Shown here: positions 27,955 through 37,207 of the stretch, piece after piece
Numbering within the stretch: position 1 is the first letter of the stretch
How the letters are laid out: each line of letters opens with the position of its first letter
Assembly: GCA_963746735.1 (NCBI GenBank)
Contig: CAVVCO010000017.1
Coordinates: 62,001 to 126,000 of the forward strand
Direction: 5' to 3'
Length of the DNA stretch: 64,000 nucleotides
DNA from: CAVSWT01 sp963746735
GTDB taxonomy: Bacteria > Bacteroidota > Ignavibacteria > Ignavibacteriales > Ignavibacteriaceae
Made by a program: the position numbers and the translations under genes
The notes under the pieces: model-generated
Seen by the model: only the letters and a program-made list of their open reading frames with translations
What the model was told of the DNA's origin: nothing
Databases searched by the model: none

Positions 27955-28263
27955 TTAATCTTTTAAAGTATCAATTTCATCAACATTAACTGTTGAAAAT
28001 GTTTTATAAATATTTAACACGATAGCCAAAGCTATAGCGGCTTCGGCAGCAGCAAGTACAATTACGAACAAAGCAATCAACTGTCCTTGATTTCCGAAGT
28101 TTCCAAATTTTGCAAATGCTATAAAATTTATGTTAGCTGAATTAAGAATTAATTCAATTCCCATTAGAACCATCACAGCATTTTTCCTGGTTACAATACC
28201 AAATAGTCCTAAAGCAAAAAGAACTGTACTGACGATTATGAAATGATTTAATCCTATGCTCAT
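27955..28263 (-). CDS. nuoK: NADH-quinone oxidoreductase subunit K
   Basis: A 102-residue subunit with three membrane helices. It has the conserved channel glutamates in LMGIELILNSANINFIAF and VIVLAAAEAAIALAIVLNIY. It lies 2 bases after nuoJ. Confidence 0.96.
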   Translation of the reverse strand: MSIGLNHFIIVSTVLFALGLFGIVTRKNAVMVLMGIELILNSANINFIAFAKFGNFGNQGQLIALFVIVLAAAEAAIALAIVLNIYKTFSTVNVDEIDTLKD

Positions 28264-28265
28264 AA

Positions 28266-28748
28266 TTATTTTCTGGCTATTGAAGCAGCCCCAATTAAAG
28301 CGATTAATAAAATTATTCCTAGAAGTTCAAAGATTACAACATACTCCTGCATCAAATGCATACCTAAGTTTAATGTTGATGAAGGTGCAGTGAAAGAATC
28401 CATTACTTTCCAATCTGTACCAATTAAAGTTGCTGTTAGAACACCCCAGAGAACTCCTACTCCTATTGCAGCCGGAGCAACTTGAATTGTCCCGGTTTTG
28501 ATTTCAACATTTGTGATTTTATTTGTAAGCATCACACCGAAAATCATTAAAATTAATATGCCGCCTACATACACTATAAGCTGAATGATTGCAACAAAAT
28601 CAGCTCCGAGTAAAACATATATCCCGGCAACTCCAAAAAAAGTAAACAATAGATAGAAAGCTGAGTAAACTATATTTCTTGTGGTTACTACAAAGAAAGC
28701 CGATATAAGTGTTATGGCTGCAAAAAGATAAAATATAATAGCGTACAT
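28266..28748 (-). CDS. nuoJ: NADH-quinone oxidoreductase subunit J
   Basis: A 160-residue membrane subunit with five helices. It is recognised by NIVYSAFYLLFTFFGVAGIY and VLLGADFVAIIQLIVYVGGI, the latter containing the conserved pi-bulge helix of complex I. It sits between nuoI and nuoK. Confidence 0.95.
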   Translation of the reverse strand: MYAIIFYLFAAITLISAFFVVTTRNIVYSAFYLLFTFFGVAGIYVLLGADFVAIIQLIVYVGGILILMIFGVMLTNKITNVEIKTGTIQVAPAAIGVGVLWGVLTATLIGTDWKVMDSFTAPSSTLNLGMHLMQEYVVIFELLGIILLIALIGAASIARK

Positions 28749-28757
28749 ACTTTTTAT

Positions 28758-29339
28758 TTACTGTTTATTTTCTTCTGATTTTTGTTTTTCTGCTTCAGCT
28801 TTTTTCTTAGCTGCTTCGGCTGCAGCAGCGGCTTTTTGTGCTGCTTTTTCAGCTTCCATTTTTGCGAAGTTATCTTTCTTTTCAACTATCTCGTCAGGAG
28901 TGAGAGTTACAAAATCATAAACTAAATCTCTTCGTTCAAATTCTGAAAACTCATATACATCCGTCATATAAATACATTCAGTAGGACAGGGGAATACACA
29001 TAGCTGGCAGTAGCAGCATTTTGCTATATCAATATCAAATTTAGTTACCCAAAGAGCCTTCTTTTTTCCATTAGAAGTTTTTCCCAAATCTTCTGTAGGC
29101 ATGCTTTTAATTGTTTCTATTGAAATACAATCTACAGGACAAGCACGGGCACATTGATCGCAGCCGATGCAATCATCCATATTTACATAAAGGCGGTTTC
29201 GTTCTCTTTCGGGAAGTTTTAATTTAACATCAGGATATTGAATTGTAACCGATGGAACGAAAAGATGTTTAAATGTAATTTTCATTCCAATAAAAACCGG
29301 AACCAATCCATTCCAAATATTTAATAAATATTGTTTCAT
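28758..29339 (-). CDS. nuoI: NADH-quinone oxidoreductase subunit I
   Basis: A 193-residue two-4Fe-4S ferredoxin-like subunit carrying clusters N6a and N6b. The motifs are CIGCDQCARACPVDC and CCYCQLCVFPCPTEC. The C-terminal 40 residues are an Ala/Lys/Glu-rich helical tail (AEKAAQKAAAAAEAAKKKAE) that goes beyond the usual subunit length and probably forms a charged coiled coil. In the absence of nuoEFG in the operon, this subunit and NuoB would be the electron entry route. Confidence 0.96.
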   Translation of the reverse strand: MKQYLLNIWNGLVPVFIGMKITFKHLFVPSVTIQYPDVKLKLPERERNRLYVNMDDCIGCDQCARACPVDCISIETIKSMPTEDLGKTSNGKKKALWVTKFDIDIAKCCYCQLCVFPCPTECIYMTDVYEFSEFERRDLVYDFVTLTPDEIVEKKDNFAKMEAEKAAQKAAAAAEAAKKKAEAEKQKSEENKQ

Positions 29340-29341
29340 AA

Positions 29342-30418
29342 TTATAAAACTGTTATAAGCCCTACTATCAATAAATTAACAAATGCAATCGGTATCAAAT
29401 ATTTCCAGCATAAAGCCATAAGCTGGTCTACTCTTAATCTTGGTAGTGTCCATCTTAACCACATTTGTACAACGACAAAGAAAGTTCCTTTTGCTAAAAA
29501 CCAAAAAAATTGTTCAATCGGAATTAACCAAGGTAAATGAAGTGTATTTCCAAGATAACCGACGGGTGATTGATAACCGCCAAAAAATAATGCTGCTACA
29601 ACTGCCGATACAGCAAACATATTTGCATATTCTGCTAAGAAGAACATTGCGAACTTCATTCCCGAATATTCAGTGTGATATCCGGATACTAATTCGGATT
29701 CTGCTTCAGGAATATCAAAAGGAGTTCTATTAACTTCAGCAAGCGTACTTATATAAATAACTACAAAACCAATTATCATTAAAGGAATAAATATGAATTT
29801 TGAAATTCCTAATTCAGGCCCGCCGAAAATCATCCAGTTCCAAAAATGTCCGGTTTGCATTTCGCTTAAAGTGTAAAGATTAAGAGTTCCGGTAATCATA
29901 ACTATACTCAAAACAACTAGTATGGTGGGAATTTCATAGCTGATTATCTGAGCAGCTGAACGCATTGCGCCAAGTAATGAATACTTATTATTTGATGACC
30001 AGCCAGCCATCAAAATTCCGGCAACAACAATTCCAGAGATTCCAATGATAAAAAATATTCCCAAATCAATACTAGACCCTATAAAGATACCGGTTAACGG
30101 AATAGCAGCGAATGCAGCGTAACTACCGGCAAAAACTAATATTGGTGCTAAATTGAAAAGCCTTTTATCGTTATCGTTTGCAACTATGTCTTCTTTCTGA
30201 ATAAGTTTTATTAAATCTGCTATAGTTTGAAGATATCCATGCCAGCCGACCCTCATTGGCCCTAATCTGTCCTGCATGTGTGCAGATACTTTTCTTTCAA
30301 GCCAAACAGCAACAAGAACGAAAGGAAGGACAAGTAAAAACAATGGAATGACGCTTCCAATTAAAATTGAGATGATTTCGCTATTAGTAATTTTGAAAAA
30401 GTAATCGTAAAGCATCAT
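29342..30418 (-). CDS. nuoH: NADH-quinone oxidoreductase subunit H
   Basis: A 358-residue membrane subunit that lines the quinone-binding chamber at the arm junction. Conserved segments are VWLERKVSAHMQDRLGPMRV, GWHGYLQTIADLIKLIQKED and EVNRTPFDIPEAESELVSGY. It overlaps nuoD by 4 bases. It follows nuoD directly: the usual nuoE, nuoF and nuoG genes are absent between them. Confidence 0.97.
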   Translation of the reverse strand: MMLYDYFFKITNSEIISILIGSVIPLFLLVLPFVLVAVWLERKVSAHMQDRLGPMRVGWHGYLQTIADLIKLIQKEDIVANDNDKRLFNLAPILVFAGSYAAFAAIPLTGIFIGSSIDLGIFFIIGISGIVVAGILMAGWSSNNKYSLLGAMRSAAQIISYEIPTILVVLSIVMITGTLNLYTLSEMQTGHFWNWMIFGGPELGISKFIFIPLMIIGFVVIYISTLAEVNRTPFDIPEAESELVSGYHTEYSGMKFAMFFLAEYANMFAVSAVVAALFFGGYQSPVGYLGNTLHLPWLIPIEQFFWFLAKGTFFVVVQMWLRWTLPRLRVDQLMALCWKYLIPIAFVNLLIVGLITVL

Positions 30419-31566
30419 CTGTCTACTTCTCCTAAAACTATATCAACACTTCCAAGAATTGTAATTATATCCGCGACCATGTGTCCTTTGCACAATTCAT
30501 TCATTACACTAAGATTCACAAAGGACGGGCCTCTTACTTTTATGCGAAATGGATTTGGAGTTCCATTGCTAATTATAAAATAGCCTAATTCGCCGCGAGG
30601 ATTTTCAACTCTCGCATAAACCTGTCCAACAGGTGGCTTAATTCTTTTGGGAATAGCTGAAGTTACATCACCTTCAGGTAATTGTTCTAAAGCCTGTTCA
30701 ATAATTTTTAAGCTTTCTTCCATTTCAAGAATACGTACAAAATATCTGTCCCAGCTATCACCAACAGTTCCCATTCTGCCATCACCGACAGGAATATCAA
30801 AATCAAATTTATTGTAAACTGAATAAGGATCATTTTTTCTTAAATCCCATTTCATTCCGGAGGCTCTAAGCATTGGTCCGGTTATACCAAAATTAATTGC
30901 AGTATCAACAGGAAGAATTCCAATGTTTGCTGTTCGTTCTATGAAAATTGAATTATAGCTAAGCAGGTCGTTATATTCTTTTATCTGCGGCCTAAAATAA
31001 GTTATAAATTCTTTTGTGAGTCTAACAAAATCCGGGTGAAGGTCATGCGATAATCCGCCAACCCAAATGTAGTTATAAAGTAATCTTGCGCCGCAGGTTA
31101 TTTCAAACAGATTTAAAATTTTCTCTCTATCTCTAAATGCAAATAAGAAGGGTGTGAACGCTCCAATATCAGCACCGTAAGTACCAAACGCAACCAAGTG
31201 AGATGCAATTCTCTGAAGCTCACCCATTATTACGCGGATATATTCAACTCTTTCCGGTAACTCAATTCCAAGAAGTTTTTCAACGGCAACTGCATAACCA
31301 AATTCATTATACATCGAAGCAAGATAATCCATTCTGTCTGTGTAAGGAATAACTTGAGGATAGGTCATCGCTTCTGTATGTTTTTCAAAACAACGATGGA
31401 GGTATCCAATATGAGGAATTACCTTTGTTATAATTTCACCTTCAAGCTGAAGTTCTAATCTTAAAACACCATGAGTCGATGGATGCTGCGGACCCATGTT
31501 AAGAATCATTTCTTCAGTCTTGATTTGACTATTAGGATCTTTTATTTCTGTAGTTTCTATATTCAT
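30415..31566 (-). CDS. nuoD: NADH-quinone oxidoreductase subunit D
   Basis: A 383-residue 49-kDa subunit, homologous to hydrogenase large subunits, forming the quinone site. NMGPQHPSTHGVLRLELQLE holds the conserved quinone-interacting histidine loop, followed by YLHRCFEKHTEAMTYPQVIP and YTDRMDYLASMYNEFGYAVA. It is separate from nuoC (8 bases apart), not fused. The hydrogenase Ni-Fe cysteines are absent, as expected. Confidence 0.97.
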   Translation of the reverse strand: MNIETTEIKDPNSQIKTEEMILNMGPQHPSTHGVLRLELQLEGEIITKVIPHIGYLHRCFEKHTEAMTYPQVIPYTDRMDYLASMYNEFGYAVAVEKLLGIELPERVEYIRVIMGELQRIASHLVAFGTYGADIGAFTPFLFAFRDREKILNLFEITCGARLLYNYIWVGGLSHDLHPDFVRLTKEFITYFRPQIKEYNDLLSYNSIFIERTANIGILPVDTAINFGITGPMLRASGMKWDLRKNDPYSVYNKFDFDIPVGDGRMGTVGDSWDRYFVRILEMEESLKIIEQALEQLPEGDVTSAIPKRIKPPVGQVYARVENPRGELGYFIISNGTPNPFRIKVRGPSFVNLSVMNELCKGHMVADIITILGSVDIVLGEVDR

Positions 31567-31573
31567 TTCAATT

Positions 31574-32101
31574 TTAATATGGAACTTTCATTCCTTGATA
31601 AAATTCAGGATTCTTATAATCTTTTCTCAAAGGATGGCCAGCTTCCCAATCATAAGGCATTAGAATTCTCCTTAAGTCAGGATGATTTAAAAAATTAATT
31701 CCTATTAGATCATAAGCTTCACGCTCATGCCAGTCAGCGCATTTCCAAACACTTTCAACAGAGTTAATTTCAGGATTCTCTCTGCTTGCAGAAACTTTTA
31801 AAGTTATTTTATGAGTAAGTGAGGTCGATTCCAAATGATAATAGACACTCAATGTTCCACCGATGATTTTATCACCGCTTTCATCTTTTTGAGTTTGTCC
31901 ATTAGCATCATCAACACCTGAAAGATTCATAAGACTATCAAATAATAAATTTGGGTCGTCATGAAGAAAAGTACATACTTCATCTATTTTTAATGGATCA
32001 ACAACAATGAATGGTTCAACAGGCTGGCTGGAAGATAATTCAACAATAGCTTCACCGAATTTTTCTTTTAAAAGATTATAAATTTCTTCAGGATTTTTCA
32101 T
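31574..32101 (-). CDS. nuoC: NADH-quinone oxidoreductase subunit C
   Basis: A 175-residue 30-kDa subunit. The signature WKCADWHEREAYDLIGINFL followed by NHPDLRRILMPYDWEAGHPL and RKDY is complete. It overlaps nuoB by 4 bases. Confidence 0.96.
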   Translation of the reverse strand: MKNPEEIYNLLKEKFGEAIVELSSSQPVEPFIVVDPLKIDEVCTFLHDDPNLLFDSLMNLSGVDDANGQTQKDESGDKIIGGTLSVYYHLESTSLTHKITLKVSASRENPEINSVESVWKCADWHEREAYDLIGINFLNHPDLRRILMPYDWEAGHPLRKDYKNPEFYQGMKVPY

Positions 32102-32589
32102 GCAGATTTTTTTACAAATGATTCGTTTCTAATTTTTTCTTGAAGCTTCAATAAACCTTCCAATAATGCTTCAGGACGCGGAGGGCAGCCTGGAACATAA
32201 ACATCAACAGGTATAACTCTATCAACACCTTTTAATACGTGATAACCATGTTCCCAATAAGGACCTCCACAGTTTGAACAGCTACCCATAGAAATAACAT
32301 ATTTTGGATCTGGCATTTGTTCATAAAGTCTTTTAATTCTAATTGCCATTTTAAGAGTTACAGTACCGGAAATTATTATAACGTCTGATTGACGTGGTGA
32401 TGGTCGCGGGATTACGCCAAACCTGTCAAAATCATAATGTGAAGCAGAAGTTGCCATCATTTCAATTGCGCAGCAGGCTAAGCCGAAACTCATTTGCCAT
32501 AGCGATGATAATCTTGCCCAGTTGAACAAGTCATCTACTTTTGCAACTACGATGTTATCTGTTTGAAATTGTTTGTCTAAAATACCCAT
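32098..32589 (-). CDS. nuoB: NADH-quinone oxidoreductase subunit B
   Basis: A 163-residue subunit holding cluster N2, the final electron donor to quinone. Cysteine ligands are in FGLACCAIEMM, ISMGSCSNCGGPYWEHGYHV and VDVYVPGCPPRPEALLEGLL, giving the tandem CC plus two distal cysteines. It starts one base after the nuoA stop. Confidence 0.97.
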   Translation of the reverse strand: MGILDKQFQTDNIVVAKVDDLFNWARLSSLWQMSFGLACCAIEMMATSASHYDFDRFGVIPRPSPRQSDVIIISGTVTLKMAIRIKRLYEQMPDPKYVISMGSCSNCGGPYWEHGYHVLKGVDRVIPVDVYVPGCPPRPEALLEGLLKLQEKIRNESFVKKSA

Positions 32590-32590
32590 A

Positions 32591-33037
32591 TTAAACTGTT
32601 TCCGTTGGTGTCAATACTTCTTTAGTCAGGACTTTTTTAGTTAAATTAATTTTATTTATTTGAGGCGGGTTAACTTTAGGTTTCTCCCATTCAAGATCTC
32701 CTTTTCTCCATTCGTAAGCCATGCCTAAACCAAGTAAAAATAGGAAAATAGCACCCACCAAAAATCCTCCCATTCCGAAACTTTTATATGCTAAGGCCCA
32801 GGGAATAAGAAGAACAACCTCGACGTCAAATATTAGGAAGATAAGTGCAACAACATAAAATCGTATATTAAACTTTACCCAAGGAGAACCTTGAACATCT
32901 TCACCACATTCATAAGTAAGTAATTTTTCTTTTGTTGGTCGTGCAGGCCTGATAAATTTAGCTACGAATACTACAACCACCACGAAAATTACGGCAACTA
33001 AAAGGAAGGCGAATATTTTACCAAATTCTGTTAACAT
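32591..33037 (-). CDS. nuoA: NADH-quinone oxidoreductase subunit A
   Basis: A 148-residue membrane subunit with three helices, first gene of the operon. It has the conserved loop TYECGEDVQGSPWVKFNIRF and VVALIFLIFDVEVVLLIPWA. The C-terminal tail (about 30 polar residues) is longer than in E. coli. The operon promoter must lie in the 325-base gap to alr. Confidence 0.95.
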   Translation of the reverse strand: MLTEFGKIFAFLLVAVIFVVVVVFVAKFIRPARPTKEKLLTYECGEDVQGSPWVKFNIRFYVVALIFLIFDVEVVLLIPWALAYKSFGMGGFLVGAIFLFLLGLGMAYEWRKGDLEWEKPKVNPPQINKINLTKKVLTKEVLTPTETV

Positions 33038-33362
33038 ATTTGATTAAATTGGTTTTGAAAATAAATCTTTCCCTTGAGACAAACAAAATAAAACAAAATC
33101 ATCGGGTCAAAACTAATAAATATAAACTTTAAAATTTCAAATGCCGTAACTTTGACAATATATATGCCAGTTAAAAAACAGAAAAAAAATAAAATACTTT
33201 AATAATTGTTTCTAGTATTTCCAAAAATAAGAAATTAATTATTAATGTTTTCCATCAAAGAGAATTTTTTTTATAACACTTGCTTAATTCAAAAAATTCT
33301 AAAAATTGATTATAACTTCAATTAAAATTATATTTTACAAATTAAATTATTGATATTTTTTT
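33038..33362. other. Divergent promoter region between nuoA and alr
   Basis: 325 very AT-rich bases with no open frame of note. It must hold promoters for nuo (minus) and alr (plus). On the minus strand a TAGTTTTG at 33108-33115 with TTTG at 33138-33141 resembles the Bacteroidetes -7/-33 pattern, with a spacer slightly too long. The plus strand has TAACTTTG at 33147-33154. I do not regard either as proven. No riboswitch-like structure is seen. Confidence 0.35.
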
Positions 33363-34496
33363 ATGCGCTCTACTTATGCTGTTATTAATATTTCTAACCT
33401 CAAAAAGAATTACATTAATATAAAACGAAAAGTAAAAGATGTTAAAATAATGGCTGTTGTTAAAGCCGATGCTTATGGACATGGAATGAAAGAGGTTGTA
33501 TATGCCTTAAATTCATTTAATGATAAAAAACCAGACTATTATGCCGTCGCAATTCCGGATGAAGCAGCTGAGCTTAGAAAATTTAAAATCAAACAACCTA
33601 TTCTAGTCTTTGAGCCCTTTATTAAATATGAAGTTGATTTAATATTTAAATATGATCTTTCAGCAACTATTTTTGAAGATCGTCATATTAAATTAATAAC
33701 TCAAGAATTAAACAAATACAATAAGAAATACATCAGGAAGAAAAAAGTAAAAGTTCATGTAAAAGTTGATACCGGGATGAACCGGCTTGGTATTAGTTAT
33801 AAAGATGCTTTTAATTTTATTGCTAGATTATGTAAGAATAAAAATTTTGTAATTGATGGAATTTATACTCACTTTGCTACTTCAGATGAAAAGGATAAAG
33901 AATTTGCTAATTTACAATTGGCAAGATTCAAAGATCTTTTAAATGAATTAAATAATAATGAAATAAATTACGGCCTTGCTCATGCAGCAAACAGCGGAGC
34001 AATTTTAGATATGCCTGAAGCTTATTTCGATATGGTTCGTCCCGGTATTTCATTATATGGTTATTATCCTTCCTTAGAAACAAGTGAGTCAATAGTTTTG
34101 AATCCAGTAATGTCTCTTATATCTTATGTGGGTTCAGTAAAAAAAATTAGTAAAGGGGATTCAGTTAGTTATGGGAGAATATTTACGACAAACAAAATAA
34201 CGAATATTGTTTCTGTTCCAATTGGGTATGCCGACGGTTTTAACAGAAATCTATCTAACAAATCTTTTGCAATTATTAATGGTAAATTGTATCCTCAAGT
34301 TGGAAGAGTTACAATGGATAGAATTATGTTTGATGTCGGGAATGATGAAATTAAACCAGGAGAAAAAGTAATTTTGCTTGGCGGCAATAATAATATTAAT
34401 ATTAACGCGTGGGACTGGAGCAAAAAATTAAATACAATTCCCTATGAAATCACTTGCAATATAAGTAAACGAATTCCTCGAGTTTATAAATATTAA
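33363..34496 (+). CDS. alr: Alanine racemase
   Basis: PLP enzyme making D-alanine for peptidoglycan. 377 residues, the normal length. The PLP lysine is in MAVVKADAYGHGMKEV. The substrate-side region VKVDTGMNRLGI, GIYTHFATSD and the C-terminal catalytic tyrosine region GDSVSYGRIFTT with PIGYADGFNRNLS are all present, as is VTMDRIMFDVG. The stop codon TAA overlaps the ATG of the next gene (TAATG), so the two are translationally coupled. Confidence 0.96.
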   Translation: MRSTYAVINISNLKKNYINIKRKVKDVKIMAVVKADAYGHGMKEVVYALNSFNDKKPDYYAVAIPDEAAELRKFKIKQPILVFEPFIKYEVDLIFKYDLSATIFEDRHIKLITQELNKYNKKYIRKKKVKVHVKVDTGMNRLGISYKDAFNFIARLCKNKNFVIDGIYTHFATSDEKDKEFANLQLARFKDLLNELNNNEINYGLAHAANSGAILDMPEAYFDMVRPGISLYGYYPSLETSESIVLNPVMSLISYVGSVKKISKGDSVSYGRIFTTNKITNIVSVPIGYADGFNRNLSNKSFAIINGKLYPQVGRVTMDRIMFDVGNDEIKPGEKVILLGGNNNININAWDWSKKLNTIPYEITCNISKRIPRVYKY

Positions 34497-35410
34497 TGAA
34501 TCTCATAAAACAATATATAACTCAAAGTATCACCACGGCTTCAAATAACCTCCGGCTAAGCAACCAAAAAATTGAAGTTGTTGCTTTGCTTCGTGATTTT
34601 ATAATTAAATCTGATGATTTGGAAAATGATCTTAAAAGCATGAAGAAAGTAACTGAGCTTTCTACATTAGCTATTAGGTTAAATGATATTTACAGCTATC
34701 TATCTCAACCTCACATAGATCTTTTTAAATTATCTGATAAAATAAAAGAGCATAGTTCTTGGTTAATAAAAGATATAAGCCATATGCTTGATATGGTGAA
34801 CCCGGTTACATTAGCCCAAGCTTTGGAAAAAATTAATTATAAACCTGACCCGGCTGCCAATGATTTGAAAGAGACTTCTCCTTCAAGTGAAAGTATAAGT
34901 ATTGATCTTTCAAAAAGAAAATTAGATGAAAATACGTTTGATACAAATTCAGAAATTAATGGGAAAAAATTGGAGAGCGAAAAATTAAAAGAGAATTTAA
35001 TTTTCGAAGAAGATAAAGAAGATGAAGATTCATTCTTTCAGAATTACGAAGCCTCAATATTAAAACCTATTAAACCAATTGATGCTTTGTTAAAAAATAT
35101 ATCTGAAAATAAAATCGACCAAAATGAAATAATCAGATATGCGCATATTATGAAGAATAATGGTGAACAATCATCAAAAATCGGTTTTGAAATTATTTCA
35201 AACATGCATAAAGTTATTTCTAAAGCGCTGTTTTTAATTAACGTAAACAAGCTGGCAATTAGCAAGGATGTTATAGAAGCTTTGCGGGCATGCTTAATAG
35301 TAATTGTAGCAGTAGTTAGGGGAAAAGAAGTTGATATTACAAATTATTTAAATAAAGCTGAAGAATTCGGGAAGAGAATTCAAACTATAAAAATAAAGGA
35401 ATTTAGTTAA
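34496..35410 (+). CDS. Unknown protein between alr and manC
   Basis: A 304-residue soluble protein I do not recognise. Residues 1-120 are predicted helical, residues 125-185 are an acidic low-complexity linker (LIFEEDKEDEDSFFQNYEAS), and residues 190-304 are again helical, with a hydrophobic segment ALRACLIVIVAVVRGKEVDI too polar at its ends to be a clear membrane helix. It has no cysteine-rich or catalytic motif. It overlaps alr by one base and ends directly before manC, so it is expressed with envelope-precursor genes. Confidence 0.65.
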   Translation: MNLIKQYITQSITTASNNLRLSNQKIEVVALLRDFIIKSDDLENDLKSMKKVTELSTLAIRLNDIYSYLSQPHIDLFKLSDKIKEHSSWLIKDISHMLDMVNPVTLAQALEKINYKPDPAANDLKETSPSSESISIDLSKRKLDENTFDTNSEINGKKLESEKLKENLIFEEDKEDEDSFFQNYEASILKPIKPIDALLKNISENKIDQNEIIRYAHIMKNNGEQSSKIGFEIISNMHKVISKALFLINVNKLAISKDVIEALRACLIVIVAVVRGKEVDITNYLNKAEEFGKRIQTIKIKEFS

Positions 35411-36478
35411 ATGGAATTATTTGCTGTGATAATGGCTGGAGGAGTCGGTTCGAGGTTTTGGCCAAGAAGTAAGGAAAAAACGCCAAAGCAATTATTAAAA
35501 ATTTTTGGTGAAAATACGATGATTCAAGATACAGTAAAAAGACTGAAAGATATTGTTAAAGACGAAAACATATTTATTATTACAAATAAGCTTCAGAAGC
35601 CTGAAATAATAAATCAGCTTTCGCATATTCCTGAAGAAAATATTATTGAAGAACCTTTCGGTCGAAATACTGCTGCTTGTATAGGGCTTGCCTCTGTGGT
35701 CATTGAAAATAAAATGAAAGATGCAGTAATGATTGTACTTCCTGCCGATCATATTATAAAAGATATCGATGCATTTCATAAAACAATTAAACGTGCTGCT
35801 AATTTTGCTTATGAATCAAAAGGATTAGTAACTATTGGGATTAGTCCTTCAAGGCCGGAAACAGGATTCGGATATATTCAAATTGATGAAACTGAAGTAT
35901 CTGAAAATATTTATAAAGTAATCAGTTTTGCTGAAAAACCAAATTACGCTACTGCCGTTAGATTTTTTGAGAGTGGAGATTTCCTGTGGAACAGTGGCAT
36001 GTTTATTTGGCGGGCTGATACAATTCTTGAAGAGATACAATACCACATGCAGGATTTATACGAAGGATTAGGTTACATTAAAAATGACTTAAATACTTCT
36101 TCTTTTGATCAAACTGTGTCTAAAGTTTACGGACAGCTTAAAAGCATTTCAATTGACTACGGGATTATGGAAAAATCCAGTAAAGTTTATTTGACTAAAG
36201 GAGATTTTTCATGGAGTGATGTCGGAAGCTGGGAAGAAGTCTATCAGATTTCAAAAAAAGATGATGACGGCAATTCTGTCATTGGTAATGTTTTTACAGA
36301 TATGACAGTCGATTCATACATTTACTCACCAAATAAATTTACTGCAGTAATTGGAATTGAAAATTTAATTGTTATAAACACCGATGATGCATTATTAATT
36401 GTAAGAAGAGATCAGTGTCAGGAAGTTAAAAAAGTAGTGGATCATTTAAAGGTTAATAAATTGAACGAATATTTGTAG
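35411..36478 (+). CDS. manC: Mannose-1-phosphate guanylyltransferase
   Basis: Makes GDP-mannose from mannose 1-phosphate and GTP. 355 residues: a nucleotidyltransferase domain beginning VIMAGGVGSRFWPRSKEKTP and KQLLKIFG (the GTP-binding signature), with EEPFGRNTAACIGLAS, IVLPADHIIKD, FAEKPNYATAVRF and FLWNSGMFIWR, then a short left-handed helix-like C-terminus. It lacks the extra isomerase domain of long ManC/AlgA proteins, so it is the monofunctional type. Product use (glycan, lipoglycan) is not shown by the neighbours. Confidence 0.95.
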   Translation: MELFAVIMAGGVGSRFWPRSKEKTPKQLLKIFGENTMIQDTVKRLKDIVKDENIFIITNKLQKPEIINQLSHIPEENIIEEPFGRNTAACIGLASVVIENKMKDAVMIVLPADHIIKDIDAFHKTIKRAANFAYESKGLVTIGISPSRPETGFGYIQIDETEVSENIYKVISFAEKPNYATAVRFFESGDFLWNSGMFIWRADTILEEIQYHMQDLYEGLGYIKNDLNTSSFDQTVSKVYGQLKSISIDYGIMEKSSKVYLTKGDFSWSDVGSWEEVYQISKKDDDGNSVIGNVFTDMTVDSYIYSPNKFTAVIGIENLIVINTDDALLIVRRDQCQEVKKVVDHLKVNKLNEYL

Positions 36479-36493
36479 CTCCAAGACTTCATT

Positions 36494-37139
36494 ATGAAAA
36501 ATCTAATTACAGAACTTGATATTGCAAAGTTACATAAAAGCGGGAAGACAATAATTCCAATCGGGAATGATGATATTTTAACTCCATCGGCTAAGGATAA
36601 AATTAAATCTCTCGGTATGAAAATAATTACCAAAGAGGAAGCGGAGAGATTGTATGCTGAAGATCCAAATATATCAACTACTGTTAAAGAAAAAAGAATT
36701 GCTATTGGCTGCGATCATACTGGATTCAAAGTAAAGAATCTATTAATAAAAATATTAAGTAGTAAAGGATTTGAGCTAATTGATGTCGGCACTTATGATG
36801 AACAGTCTTGCGATTATCCTGATTTCGCTTTTGCCGTAGCATCAAAAGTGAAAGAGAAAAAAGTTGATTTCGGAATTGTAATAGATGCAACAGGAATTCC
36901 TTCTGCTATAGCTGCAAACAAAGTAAAAGGTATTCGTGCCGCAACTTGTTATAATGAATTTTCTGCAAGAAGTGCCAGAGAACATAATAATGCAAACGTT
37001 GTTAGTGCTTGGGGCAAAATCTTTAGGTGAAGAAACGATAAAATCGATCTTAGAAGTTTGGCTGGCAACGGGCTTTGGTGGAGGCCGTCATCAAAAAAGA
37101 TTGAATAAGATCACTACAATTGAAAATAATTCTTTGTAA
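36494..37139 (+). CDS. RpiB/LacA-LacB-family sugar-phosphate isomerase with N-terminal extension, frameshifted
   Basis: A RpiB-like domain (residues about 67-210) follows a 60-residue N-terminal domain (ITELDIAKLHKSGKTIIPIG) of EutQ-like character. The RpiB domain begins RIAIGCDHTGFKVKNLL and contains YPDFAFAVASKV and IDATGIPSAIAANKVKGIRA. The catalytic cysteine of true RpiB (CGTG) is replaced by D-A-T-G, as in LacA-like and microcompartment-associated relatives. The frame breaks after ARSAREHNNANVV; dropping a T at 37002-37003 gives VLGAKSLGEETIKSILEVWL and a normal C-terminus. Substrate unknown; ribose 5-phosphate is one option among several. Confidence 0.83.
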
Positions 37140-37207
37140 CATCATCTTTGATAATATCAAAAAACATAAGTAAATATTTTATAATTAATTGAAAATGAGT
37201 TAGTATT

